DNA of 47,252 nt from Syntrophomonadaceae bacterium (lineage in GTDB: Bacteria > Bacillota > DSM-12270 > Thermacetogeniales > Thermacetogeniaceae). Under the pieces are notes generated by a model. It was not told where the DNA came from. It worked only from the letters and a program-made list of their open reading frames with translations, and ran no database searches. Positions within the stretch are counted from its first letter, which is position 1; each line of letters opens with the position of its first letter. Of this stretch, positions 1 through 8,753 are shown one piece after another. The stretch spans positions 1 through 47,252 of the forward strand of contig JAAYWP010000037.1 in assembly GCA_012516535.1 (NCBI GenBank), given 5' to 3'. Made by a program: the position numbers and the translations under genes.

Positions 1-42
1 CTGGCACGTCAGCGTGCTGCTGAAGCAGCATCGAAGCAGTAA
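1..42 (+). CDS. C-terminal end of an unidentified protein (partial)
   Basis: Frame 1 is open from the window edge and ends with TAA at 40-42. It encodes a short Ala/Arg/Gln-rich tail (LARQRAAEAASKQ). A rho-independent terminator follows about 40 bases later, which fits the end of a + strand transcription unit. Thirteen residues are too few to name the gene. Genes upstream of murA in relatives often belong to the ATP synthase operon, but nothing here proves that. Confidence 0.35.
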   Translation: MARQRAAEAASKQ

Positions 43-78
43 GAAGGGATTCCGCCCGACTGTTATAGTGGCTGATTA

Positions 79-108
79 AAACCTGGGAGCTATCCCAGGT
101 TTTTTTTA
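79..108 (+). terminator. Rho-independent terminator of the gene entering from the left edge
   Basis: ACCTGGGA and TCCCAGGT form a perfect 8-bp stem with a 4-nt loop. It is flanked by an A-run and followed by eight T residues, the classical intrinsic terminator form for + strand transcription. Confidence 0.85.
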
Positions 109-130
109 TCATGACAATCCTATCCACATT

Positions 131-189
131 AAAAAAGCCATTCCCAGGGTGCGGAAAGTATTGACTTTCCGCACCGGTCAGGGTATGGC
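131..189 (-). terminator. Rho-independent terminator of fdhA
   Basis: GGTGCGGAAAGT and ACTTTCCGCACC pair perfectly (12 bp, loop ATTG). Outer bases GCCAT/ATGGC extend the stem. Read on the minus strand the hairpin ends in GGC followed by six T residues. It lies 26 bases beyond the fdhA stop codon, so it is the natural end of that transcript. Confidence 0.8.
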
Positions 190-214
190 AATTTGCTAAT
201 GGCTGTTTTTGGTT

Positions 215-2896
215 TTATGTCAGCTTTTCCACCTTGACAGCGCAGACCTTGTATTCACCTGTTTTAGTGACGGGGTCCAGCGCGTCACTGGTCAGCACAT
301 TGGTCGGAGTTTTTGTGTAATGGAAAGACATCCAGATCATTCCAGGTGGCACCCGGTCCGTTACCTGAACCTTTGTTGTCACTTCTCCTCGCCGGGAGGT
401 TACCTTAACCTTGTCACCTGTTGTAACTCCCAGCCGTGATGCATCATCAGGGTTGACCTCTGCATATTCCTCATTCCACATGCTGTGTATCCCTGCAGAA
501 TAGGGTGTTGTCACATTGTAATGGAACAGGATCCTGCCGGTAGAGAGCAGATATGGGTATTGATCATCAGGTAATTCTGCAGGTGGTACGTGGTCGATAC
601 CCTGGAACAATCCCTTACCCCTGGTAAATGCAGTAGCGTGCAGGTATTTGGTACCCGGGTGATCCGGTGTGGGGCACGGCCACTGCAGCCCTTCCTTATC
701 AATGCGGGCATAGCTCATCCCCTGATAAGAAGGTGTCAAAGAAGCCATTTCATTGAAAATTTCCTCTGTAGTGTTGTAGTTCATCTGATAACCCATCCTG
801 TTGCTTATCTCCATGATGGGCTGCCAGTTGTTACGGCCTGCGAGCGGTTCGATGGCTTTGCGAACCCGCTGGACACGCCGCTCTGTGTTGGTGAATGTTC
901 CATCGACTTCAGCGAAGCTGGCCCCAGGGAGTACCACATCAGCATATTGAGCGGTTTCGGTCAGGAATAGCTCCTGCACCACCAGAAACTCCAATTTTTC
1001 CAAACCGGCTTTGATGTGGTTGGCATTGGGATCGGTCAACACCGGGTTTTCACCCAAAATATACATGGCTTTGATTTCTCCGGCGTTGGCAGCATCAAAC
1101 ATCTCAGGGATCATCAAGCCAACATCGCCAGGCAGAGAGACTCCCCAGGCTTTTTCGAATTTTTCCCTCACAGCCGGATCTGTGACCTTCTGGTAGCCAG
1201 GGAAGACATTGGGGAGAGCGCCCATATCACAGGCACCCTGGACATTGTTCTGACCGCGCAGGGGGTTAACTCCTGTGCTTTCCCGGCCGATATGTCCAGT
1301 CAGCATAGCCAGGTTGGCGATGCTCATTACATTTTTGGTTCCACATACGTGCTCTGTGATCCCCAGGGTATAGAATATTCCGGCCTTATCGGTTGTGGCA
1401 TAGAGCCTGGCTACAGCATAGATGTCTTCAGCAGGCACACCGCAGAGTTCTGAGGCGTATTCAGGTGTGTATTTTTCTACGGCTTGTTTCAATTCTTCAA
1501 AGTTCTCTGTGCGCTCTTCGATAAACTTCTTATCGTAGAGCCCCTCTTTGATAATAACATGCATAATGCCGTTCAGGAGCGGGATATCTGTGCCCGGTTT
1601 GATCTGCAGCCAATAATCGGCTTCTTCAGCCAGTTCGGTACGCCGCGGGTCAACAACTATCAGTTTTGCTCCTTTTCGCCTAGCCTGCTTCATTTTATAA
1701 CCGATCACCGGATGGGCCTCAGTTGTGTTAGTTCCGATCAGGAATAAGAGTTCGGCCCCAAGTATTTCATTGATGGAGTTTGTCATTGCGCCACTGCCGA
1801 ATGATGTGGCCAGACCGGCCACTGTGGGCGCGTGTCAGGTACGGGCACAGTGGTCGACGTTGTTTGTGCCCATCACCGCCCTCACAAATTTTTGCATCAG
1901 GTAATTATCTTCATTGGTACACCTAGCAGAACTCAAAGCTGCAAAAGCTTTGCCCCCGTATTTATCTTTTATTTCCCCCAAACGCTTTGCTATGGTGTCT
2001 AAGGCCTCATCCCAGGAAACCGGGACAAATTTGCCATCCACTTTAACCAGAGGAGTTGTCAGCCTTTTGTCGCTGTGTACATAATCCCAGCCAAAACGGC
2101 CCTTAATGCAGAGCTGTTTGCCGTTGACTGGACTCTCCGGGTTGGAGGCAACACCTGCGATCTTGCCATCCTTCACCAGCAGGTCGAAGTTGCATCCAGT
2201 ACCACAGAAGGGGCAGGTGGTTCTGACCCTTTTATACTCCCATCTGCGTCCTTTGCCCACCATCTGTTTTTCTGTCAGAGCTCCGGTGGGGCACACCGCC
2301 ACACAGTTGCCGCAATAAACACAGTCTGATTCCGCTAAACTGGTGTCTCCAAAGGGCCCCACTTTGGTTTTGAATCCGCGGTAAGCGAAGTCAATAATGT
2401 CCTTGCAGGTCATTTCTGCGCAGGCTCTGATACACCGTCCGCAGAGGATGCATTTGTTGAGGTCCCGGACGATAAAGGGGTTATTGTCTTCCAGTTCATA
2501 GCTGTGTTTTTCGGGATTGATGAAAGGACTCTCTTTAACCCCATACTCATAGCAGTATTCTGCCAGCTTGCAATCGCCCATTTTTTCACAGGATAGGCAG
2601 TCCAGCGGGTGGTTGGCGATCAGCAGCTCTAATATAGTTTTGCGGGCCTCAATAATTTGAGGTGTATTAGTGCGCACAACCATACCATCAGTTGCCATTG
2701 TTACACAGGATGCGGGAAGATTGCGCATGCCCTCAATTTCCACAATACAAAGTCTGCAGGCTCCTACTGCAGTCAGGTCCGGGTCATGGCAGAGCCTAGG
2801 TATATGGATTCCCAGCTGTTCTGCTGCCTCAAGGACAGTTGTCCCAGCAGGAACCTGAACTTCTTGTCCATCAATCGTCAGCTTGACAAGTTCCAT
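215..2896 (-). CDS. fdhA: Selenocysteine-containing formate dehydrogenase, catalytic subunit
   Basis: Oxidises formate to CO2 (or the reverse) at a Mo/W-bis-pterin centre. The track shows two ORFs (353 and 535 aa), but they are one 893-residue frame interrupted only by TGA at 1837-1835. The context CART-U-HAPTVAGL matches the Sec site of FdhF-type enzymes, making this Sec354. Domains in order: a 2Fe-2S NuoG-like region (Cys near 37-52), a His/Cys3 cluster HPLDCLSC, two 4Fe-4S ferredoxin motifs (CILCGRC, CVYCGNC), the CPFCGTGC cluster of the molybdopterin domain, then the pterin-binding body and C-terminal domain. A good ribosome site (AAGGAGGG) precedes the ATG. No NuoE/F-like partner adjoins it, so the electron acceptor is unclear; ferredoxin, a remote diaphorase or a hydrogenase are possible. 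selA, selB and selC are not in the window. Confidence 0.95.
1806..1837 (-). promoter_or_regulatory. SECIS element with the Sec UGA codon of fdhA
   Basis: On the minus strand the in-frame TGA is followed 18 nt later by the loop GGTCT. The loop is closed by a perfect 6-bp stem, GTGGCC/GGCCAC. A GGUCU apical loop at this distance is, as I remember it, what E. coli fdhF uses to bind SelB. The hairpin lies inside the coding sequence, as bacterial SECIS elements do, and directs UGA decoding as selenocysteine. Confidence 0.9.
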
Positions 2897-3082
2897 TTTT
2901 CATCCCTCCTTAATGCATTATTGGAATATTCAAACTTAATTGATGGCTCACCTAAAAATTGGTTTACCCTTTTCCCCGCTGGATATCTTTTGTGCAATGG
3001 TTTCGATCTGGTAGGTTATTGTGTAATAGGGTTTCATGGCATGATTCTTGGTATGATTATTCAAAGGAATATCTGTTAGAGC

Positions 3083-3133
3083 AAAAAAAAGACCTTCGGT
3101 TGTCTTTCCTCCCGCCCAAGAGGAAAGACAACC
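3083..3133 (-). terminator. Intrinsic terminator in the fdhA leader
   Basis: GGTTGTCTTTCCTC and GAGGAAAGACAACC form a perfect 14-bp stem with an 8-nt loop. On the minus strand a run of eight T residues follows after a 7-nt gap. It lies between the probable riboswitch and the fdhA start, where an expression-platform terminator would be expected. On the + strand no T-run follows, so it works in one direction only. The 7-nt gap before the T-run is longer than ideal. Confidence 0.65.
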
Positions 3134-3175
3134 CAAATTTATAGGGAAAAGGAATGTGAGCAAAGTTAATACTAC

Positions 3176-3285
3176 TCCCGGGCACCACCTCCTGTAATAA
3201 ATTAAGCAGCCGGAGTGGGAGAACACCTCGGCTGGTAAGTTCGGCCATTAGTCCTTTCCGCACTGGGAGGCGCACCCGTTTCTAG
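3176..3285 (-). ncRNA. Probable molybdenum-cofactor (Moco) riboswitch upstream of fdhA
   Basis: The minus strand contains GCCTCCCAGTGCGGAAAGG followed by ACTAATGGCCGA, which resembles the conserved core of the Moco RNA motif as I remember it. A closing stem is visible between CGGGTGCGCCTCC and GGAGGTGGTGCCCG. An internal arm CAGCCG/CGGCTG is also present. Position supports the call: the next minus-strand gene encodes a Mo/W enzyme, and a terminator hairpin lies between. Together these suggest cofactor-dependent termination control of fdhA. No search was run. The rest of the 2897-3598 gap (leader and the upstream region of murA) shows no other gene. Confidence 0.6.
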
Positions 3286-3616
3286 GCATACCCTATTGAT
3301 CCGATCCCCATAGCAGCTAAGGCCCCAGGAAATTGGATGCGGAGTATATTCAATTATGTTTGAATATATACTTATTTATGTTTGTTACGATAGTAATTCT
3401 CCAAATAGCCAGAAATTCCTTCCCGATTTTAAAAAAACATAAAAACTGTAAATAACATTTCGTCTTTCTTAATATCTGAGGAAATAATGAAAAAGGAACC
3501 GTGAATACTAGAAAATTCCGGAAGGATTCAGGTCAGGAAAACAGAACTTATTAAGAGCATGCAAGAAACAGTAAAAGATCACGCAGCAGTAATAATAATT
3601 GAAAGTAGGAGAAGTA

Positions 3617-4888
3617 TTGGAGGATAAGTATTTAATCGAAGGTGGTACAACACTTCATGGGAGTGTTTGCATCAGCGGCTCTAAAAACGCCAGCCTACCG
3701 CTGCTTGCAGCCTCTCTTCTCACAGCAGATAAATGTGTATTCAAAGGTGTTCCACAGCTATTAGATATCAGAAATATGGTAAAGATGCTTTCTGGCTTAG
3801 GTGCCCAGGTAAACCATCAGGGCGGTCAGATGGTAATCCAGGCCCGTGAATTGCGGGAGACAGAAAAGCTCCATCTTTATGCCAGGAAAATGAGGGCATC
3901 CTTTTTATTGTTGGGCCCGCTATTGGTGCGGCTTGGTGAAGTCTGCCTTCCTTTGCCAGGAGGCTGTGCCATCGGCTCAAGGCCGGTTGACCTGCATTTA
4001 AAAGGGCTGAGCGCCTTAGGTGCTCGTTTTCAGATGGAAAAGGGCTATATCAGGGCATCAGCAGGGGAGCTGCGGGGATGTGATGTTACTCTCAGCTATC
4101 CCAGTGTAGGGGCAACGGAAAACATCATGATGGCAGCAGCTGCTGCTCAAGGAAAAACCAGGATAATCAATGCCGCTATGGAGCCGGAAATAGTTGATCT
4201 GGCTGATTTTTTGAATAAAATGGGGGCCCGGGTGACCGGTGCCGGGACCAGGGTCATCGAGGTGGAGGGAAAACCGGAACTGCATGGTGCAGCACATACT
4301 GTGATCCCCGACCGGATTGAAGCAGGTACCTATATGATCGCCGCTGCTGCAACCGGTGGACAGGTCCATCTGCAGAGGGTGGCCCCTGAACACCTGCGGG
4401 CAGTGATCGATAAGTTGCGTGAGGCAGGGGTTACCATTGAAGAAGGGAATAATGAACTGCTGATAAAAGCTGGGCGCAAGATGCATTCCCTTAAGATCAC
4501 TACAGGCCCTTACCCTTCTTTTCCAACAGATCTGCAGCCCCAATTTGCTGTTCTTTTATCAGTTGTGCCAGGTGAGAGCACCATTACAGAGACAGTTTTC
4601 GAAAACCGGTTTTTGTACACAAGGGGCCTGCAGCAGATGGGGGCACAGATCAGGGTTGATGGCTGTACTGCCCGCATACGGGGGACAAAAAGCCTTATTC
4701 CCGCACAGGTTGAGGCTACCGATTTGAGGGCTGGCGCAGCATTGGTGATCGCGGGATTAATAGCACCCGGGAGAACGGAAATAAGCGGTGTTTATCACCT
4801 GGACCGGGGTTATGAAAAGCTGGAGGTCAAATTGGCATCTTTGGGGGCGAAGATCAGCCGGGTAGCTGATCAGGCAGCAAACCTCTAA
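3617..4888 (+). CDS. murA: UDP-N-acetylglucosamine 1-carboxyvinyltransferase
   Basis: First committed step of peptidoglycan synthesis: transfers enolpyruvate from PEP to UDP-GlcNAc in the cytoplasm. The EPSP-synthase-like fold runs the whole length. The substrate-binding SGSKN motif lies near residue 22, and the catalytic cysteine loop is GGCAIGSRPVDLH, with Cys present as in fosfomycin-sensitive enzymes. The track starts at a TTG at 3599. I prefer the TTG at 3617, because the protein then begins MEDKYLIEGG like its homologues (423 aa) and GTAGGAGAA sits just upstream as ribosome site. In Bacillus and many Clostridia murA is followed directly by spoIID; here spoIID is 24.8 kb away. It overlaps the convergent repressor gene by 4 bases. 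Confidence 0.93.
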   Translation: MEDKYLIEGGTTLHGSVCISGSKNASLPLLAASLLTADKCVFKGVPQLLDIRNMVKMLSGLGAQVNHQGGQMVIQARELRETEKLHLYARKMRASFLLLGPLLVRLGEVCLPLPGGCAIGSRPVDLHLKGLSALGARFQMEKGYIRASAGELRGCDVTLSYPSVGATENIMMAAAAAQGKTRIINAAMEPEIVDLADFLNKMGARVTGAGTRVIEVEGKPELHGAAHTVIPDRIEAGTYMIAAAATGGQVHLQRVAPEHLRAVIDKLREAGVTIEEGNNELLIKAGRKMHSLKITTGPYPSFPTDLQPQFAVLLSVVPGESTITETVFENRFLYTRGLQQMGAQIRVDGCTARIRGTKSLIPAQVEATDLRAGAALVIAGLIAPGRTEISGVYHLDRGYEKLEVKLASLGAKISRVADQAANL

Positions 4889-5412
4889 TCCTGTATTGCA
4901 AGGCTTTTCCAATTGGGTGTCCTGGAATCTGTGGTGTTTTTTATTGTTTGCGTCTTTTTGAATTGTTCAAATTGTTCCCTTACATAGGGGTTTTCTATCA
5001 GGAATTGATTAAAGATATCCAGCAGCTGCAGAGTGTGCAGGCTGATATTGTGCTCGATCAGCTCGGTTTCCACCAGGAGGTTTTCTCCTACCCCTAGGAA
5101 TTTAAGAAAGGTTTCCACTGTGTTGTGCCTTTCCAGTAAGAATTTACCTATTTCTTTTCCGCTCTCTGTAAGGAAGATGATTCCGTATTTTTTATAGTGA
5201 AGCAGATCAAGTGCTGTCAGTTTCTGCACCATTTTGGTTGCTGAGGGTGCCCGCACATTAAGCAGAGCGGAAAGGGTTGAAATGCGGACATAGCCGTCTT
5301 TAAGGCTTGACCGGTAGATCATCTCCAGATAATCTTCCATAGCCGGTGTCAGTGTCCTTTTCTTTTGTTCGAGCAGTTGATAGCCGCGCACTGTATGAAA
5401 GTTTTTTTTCAT
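4885..5412 (-). CDS. mntR: MntR/DtxR-family metal-dependent transcriptional repressor
   Basis: A 175-aa DNA-binding protein that, in its family, represses metal-uptake genes when loaded with Mn(II) or Fe(II). An N-terminal extension of about 20 residues precedes a winged helix (MEDYLEMIY, then the recognition region around VRAPSATKMVQKL). A helical dimerisation domain follows. The metal ligands known from B. subtilis MntR appear conserved: Asp and Glu in MEDYLE, His in ERHNTV, and Glu/Glu/His in ELIEH. There is no C-terminal SH3-like FeoA domain, as in MntR and unlike DtxR. No transporter gene adjoins it, so its target is unknown. Convergent with murA, with stop codons overlapping. Confidence 0.8.
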   Translation of the reverse strand: MKKNFHTVRGYQLLEQKKRTLTPAMEDYLEMIYRSSLKDGYVRISTLSALLNVRAPSATKMVQKLTALDLLHYKKYGIIFLTESGKEIGKFLLERHNTVETFLKFLGVGENLLVETELIEHNISLHTLQLLDIFNQFLIENPYVREQFEQFKKTQTIKNTTDSRTPNWKSLAIQD

Positions 5413-6313
5413 TTTACCACCACCCTTTGTTTAATCTTATTAATCCGCTTTTTCTATCTATACCAAAGAAGGCTTCCAGATCTTGGTTGTCTTATCGCTT
5501 TTTTGTTCGTTTACCCAGTATGTCATGAGAGCAGTGGGTTTAAAAGAAATAGATGCAAGCTAATTAGCTGGAAGAAAACACATCAAGGGCGTCAATGGTG
5601 ATTCTCGGCTTTGAAAAGCTGGGAGGAACTTGAAACAAATGCCTTTAGGAGTGATTGAAGTAAAGTCTGTTTCCAAAAGAGGAAAAAGGGGTTAAAGAAT
5701 AGAAGATAAATAAAAAGGTATTATCTTTTTTCTAAACCCTCTTTCTAAATGATATAGATATTCCTTCCCCAGTAGGGTCCGCTTTGTTTTAAAATTATGA
5801 TATCAGCTATAAGAGAAATAGCACGTCAATTAATATTAAGAATTATTTAGAAACCGCGTTCACTTCATTTGCTTAAGGAGTACATCAAGGAAGGGTATTC
5901 TCATCTTTAGGGAACTGTATGGTGGCTGTGGAAAAACAGAATGCAGCTGTCAAATAGGTTAAGCAACAGTCAAGTGCTCAACAACCATAAATACTGTTTC
6001 GTCATTATACACTCCTCATCCCTGGACAAGAAAAACATAAATATCAATAAAATATCGATAAAATATATAAACCCTGTGATAATCTGCGGTATACCATATT
6101 GTAATAATTATCAAATCTAAGAGAGTGATAAAAATGGACGAGTAGTAAAAATAAGACATTGGTTTGATCAAGGGACCTCAATATGTTGTTCAATTCCTGA
6201 AATATTGACCACTATTATATTCAGGATGGAAATATTAAGGGAGCTAATCTCAGATAGTAAAACAGTTGTAATATTGATTACCATAGGCTTCTGAATAGGG
6301 GGTCTGTTTTATA
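5413..6313. other. 901-bp intergenic region at the left edge of the catabolic island
   Basis: No convincing gene is visible on either strand; frames are short and lack family resemblance. The sequence is AT-rich and must hold the promoters of the divergent repressor and sigma-54 activator genes. I cannot point to a clear -35/-10 pair for either. An imperfect inverted repeat sits at 5685-5744. An isolated CTGTTTCG near 5994 resembles half of the activator palindrome found farther right. Confidence 0.5.
5685..5744. repeat. Imperfect inverted repeat
   Basis: The left arm AAAGGGGTTAAAGAATAG and the right arm ending CTAAACCCTCTTT are roughly complementary over about 24 positions, with several mismatches. 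It could be a weak terminator for transcription leaving the repressor region or a trace of a small mobile repeat. Nothing decides between these. Confidence 0.35.
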
Positions 6314-8206
6314 ATGGTGATCTGTGGAAATATAGGAGTAGTTGCCCGTGACAGAATGGTTAACCTCGTTCGCAAAGTTGCCACCGAAATACCACGTTTT
6401 AATAACTTTAAATTCACATATTTTGAGGGAAAGTTTGCGCACTCTTTTGAAGTAATCAATAAGGTAGTTGATGATATTGATCTTTTTTTATGCGGACATG
6501 GACATAGCAGGCTGATAGAGGAGTGGTTTCCAAATAAGCCGGTTGTTGTGATAGATCCTTTACCTTTTGATATTTTGTCAGCGATTTTGGAAGCTGCAAA
6601 AATAGATCATATAGTAAATATAATAAACACATATGAGTTTATAGAACTAGAAGATGTGAAAGAAATACTGAGGAGCGATATTAATATTTCTCAATATAGA
6701 TTTAAAGATGATAGTGAGCTAAAAGAGCTATTGGAATTTATTAGAAGGAAAGGTGGAAAAGCGGTTGTAGGAGGTACCTCAGTAAATGAACTGGCCCCGG
6801 CTTATGGGCTAAAACCCTTTTATTATTACTCAGAGAAGGCTGTTAAGGATGCAATTGTGGATGCAACCAACTTAGTGCTTTTAAAGTTCGAACAAAAGTT
6901 GCGTCAAGAAAATATTAATAAACTGATTGATTTAAGTAATGTTGGCTTAATGGTAGTCGATGAAAATCAAAAAGTTCAATATATCAATAATAGTGCGCTC
7001 AAGATGTTAAACCGCACTAGTGCAAATACCGTAGGTATTGATATAAAAAGGATTTTACCAGATATAGAACTCAGTGAACTGGAAGAACACGGCAAGATAT
7101 TAGATATAAATAATAAACAGTTGCTTTGCGATGCTAATATTTTCGATCCCGAGAATTCTGTTTATCGTTTTCAAGAGGTAAATCAGGTAGAAAGCGCAAG
7201 CTACAAGATAAGACGCCAAATGTTAACCAAGCCTGCAACAGCAAAGTATCATTTTTATGATATAGTTGGTAGCAAGCTGGAGCCTACTAAAGAAATAGCC
7301 CGTTCCTATGCCATATCATCTGATGCTAATATCTTAATTGTTGGGCCAACAGGCATCGGTAAAGAGTTATTCGCTTCTAGTATTCATAATTGCAGCAAAA
7401 GAGCTAATGAACCCTTTGTACCGATTAATTGTGCGGCATTACCTGAAAACCTGTTGGAGAGTGAATTGTTCGGTTATGAGGGTGGAGCTTTTACCGGTGC
7501 AAAAAAACATGGGAAAAAAGGGTTAATAGAACTGGCGCATAAAGGTACGCTTTTTTTAGATGAGATTGGAGAAATGCCTGTTTCAGTGCAGGCTAAGCTC
7601 TTGAGAGTATTGCAGGAAAAAGAAGTTTTACATGTGGGTGGAGAGGAACTTATTCCTGTTGATATCCGAGTTATTGCAGCTACCAACCGTGATCTCGAGG
7701 AATGTATCAAAAATAAGACCTTTAGACCTGACCTATATTATCGCTTATCAACACTTATACTTGAGATCCCCCCCCTGTCGGCTAGACCTGAAGATGTCCC
7801 AGAACTGATAGATTATTATACCAAATCTGAGCCTATCTCTGAGATCAGTAAGCAAATTATAAAGGATGTTCTTTGTCAGGTATATAGAAACTATAATTGG
7901 CCAGGAAATGTCAGGGAATTACAAAATATTGTGGAACGAGTTATTACTTATCTAAGATATACTTCAAAAGAAAACATGCCTGCTAAAGATTTGGTGAAAG
8001 ATTTGACTGTATTTTTGAAAGGGGCCAAAAATAATATAGAGATATCCTATGATACTGATTTTACTACATTGGAAAGAACAACAAGCAATAAAATCAGCAA
8101 AGATATGATTAAAAAAGCCTTGAATTCTGTAGGTGGGAATAAAACTAAAGCAGCGAAGTTATTGGGGATTAGCAGATCAACATTATGGAGATATCTAAAA
8201 AATTAA
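6314..8206 (+). CDS. PrpR-type sigma-54-dependent transcriptional activator
   Basis: A 630-aa enhancer-binding protein. Domains in order: an N-terminal PrpR_N sensor (about 1-195), a PAS-like segment (about 200-260, SNVGLMVVDENQ), the AAA+ sigma-54 interaction domain (about 310-540) and a Fis-type HTH at the C-terminus (GGNKTKAAKLLGISRST). In the AAA+ domain Walker A is GPTGIGKE near residue 344, the sigma-54 contact loop is GAFTGA near 391, Walker B is GTLFLDEIGE, and RPDLYYRL carries the arginine finger. All parts needed for activating sigma-54 polymerase are intact. PrpR itself senses 2-methylcitrate through PrpR_N. Two PrpD-family genes lie downstream, so the inducer may be a substrate or product of theirs (inference). 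It should act on the -24/-12 promoters at 8633 and 15557. No strong ribosome site precedes the ATG. Confidence 0.9.
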   Translation: MVICGNIGVVARDRMVNLVRKVATEIPRFNNFKFTYFEGKFAHSFEVINKVVDDIDLFLCGHGHSRLIEEWFPNKPVVVIDPLPFDILSAILEAAKIDHIVNIINTYEFIELEDVKEILRSDINISQYRFKDDSELKELLEFIRRKGGKAVVGGTSVNELAPAYGLKPFYYYSEKAVKDAIVDATNLVLLKFEQKLRQENINKLIDLSNVGLMVVDENQKVQYINNSALKMLNRTSANTVGIDIKRILPDIELSELEEHGKILDINNKQLLCDANIFDPENSVYRFQEVNQVESASYKIRRQMLTKPATAKYHFYDIVGSKLEPTKEIARSYAISSDANILIVGPTGIGKELFASSIHNCSKRANEPFVPINCAALPENLLESELFGYEGGAFTGAKKHGKKGLIELAHKGTLFLDEIGEMPVSVQAKLLRVLQEKEVLHVGGEELIPVDIRVIAATNRDLEECIKNKTFRPDLYYRLSTLILEIPPLSARPEDVPELIDYYTKSEPISEISKQIIKDVLCQVYRNYNWPGNVRELQNIVERVITYLRYTSKENMPAKDLVKDLTVFLKGAKNNIEISYDTDFTTLERTTSNKISKDMIKKALNSVGGNKTKAAKLLGISRSTLWRYLKN

Positions 8207-8256
8207 GGAGTTTCTTAAAGCAAATCATTATATAAATTGCCAATTAAAATGAGCCA

Positions 8257-8308
8257 CCCGGAGTGTACATCTCGCTGACTAGATAATCGGCGCGATTATG
8301 CCTCCGGG
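8257..8308. other. Structured element of unknown type between the activator and GRE genes
   Basis: CCCGGAG and CTCCGGG can pair across 38 bases. Inside them ATAATCG/CGATTAT forms a perfect 7-bp stem with the 3-nt loop GCG. There is no T-run, so it is a poor terminator. The rest of the 8207-8753 gap holds the palindrome, promoter and leader hairpin listed separately. It also holds a short open minus-strand frame (8364-8522) without a start codon. Confidence 0.4.
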
Positions 8309-8539
8309 AAAGTGTTTTATTTGGGTTCTTTAACAGTCTTTTTGGAAGCTCATACCCTATGTCTTAAACCGGTGATCTTTTTAGCCTCATTTTATGGGAG
8401 TCCACTGCCCGGTAACACAGACCCTTCATTGTTTCTGTTTCTTTCATCCCTCCATCTATCCGCATATGGTATGTATATTTTTCGGCAATCCCGCAAAACA
8501 GATCATCAATCGTTTCAATGTATTATAAGTAAAACGATA

Positions 8540-8557
8540 CTGTTTTATATAAAACAG
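8540..8557. promoter_or_regulatory. Putative activator binding site (18-bp perfect palindrome)
   Basis: CTGTTTTATATAAAACAG is a perfect palindrome whose centre lies about 87 bp upstream of the -24 element of the GRE promoter, a usual distance for a sigma-54 enhancer site. Closely similar 16-mers occur twice before the second -24/-12 promoter. A further TGTTGAAACA lies just downstream (about 8559). Confidence 0.7.
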
Positions 8558-8632
8558 GTGTTGAAACAGTTATTATGCCTTCAAATTTTGGGATAATACA
8601 GTGTTATATGCAATTGAACATAAGTAAAATTG

Positions 8633-8649
8633 TTGGCATGGATCTTGCG
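8633..8649 (+). promoter_or_regulatory. Sigma-54 (-24/-12) promoter of the GRE operon
   Basis: TTGGCATGGATCTTGCG has GG and GC separated by exactly 10 bases and matches the consensus TGGCAC-N5-TTGCW closely. Transcription would begin near 8660, about 95 bases before the GRE start. A sigma-54 activator gene lies immediately upstream and an enhancer-like palindrome about 90 bp away. Confidence 0.9.
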
Positions 8650-8664
8650 TAACTAATAAGATGA

Positions 8665-8718
8665 CTGGTATTAAAGAGATTTCGTTGAAAACAGCGGAAA
8701 AATTCTTTTTAATACCAG
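8665..8718 (+). other. 5' leader hairpin of the GRE transcript
   Basis: CTGGTATTAAA and TTTAATACCAG form a perfect 11-bp stem right after the predicted transcription start and 15 bases before the ribosome site AAGGAGGT. A stem at the extreme 5' end is a known way to stabilise an abundant mRNA; that role is an inference here. Confidence 0.6.
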
Positions 8719-8753
8719 GATTAATAAAATAACAAGGAGGTATTCTTAAAACC

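Noticed and set aside
215-1822. Separate 535-aa gene starting with GTG
   Set aside because: It is the C-terminal part of fdhA after the Sec codon; frame and homology continue across the TGA, and a SECIS hairpin follows it.
2948-3275. Minus-strand ORFs of 92 and 72 aa upstream of fdhA
   Set aside because: They coincide with the structured leader and show no protein family features.
3176-3285. Cobalamin riboswitch in front of fdhA
   Set aside because: The conserved GCCACTG B12-box was not seen, and the core pattern and neighbouring gene fit Moco better.
5639-5695. 17-codon ORF (MPLGVIEVK...) in the left intergenic region
   Set aside because: Too short, without a strong ribosome site or recognisable similarity.
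8312-8596. 94-aa + strand ORF before the GRE promoter
   Set aside because: No ribosome site or family resemblance; it overlaps the activator palindrome and structured DNA.
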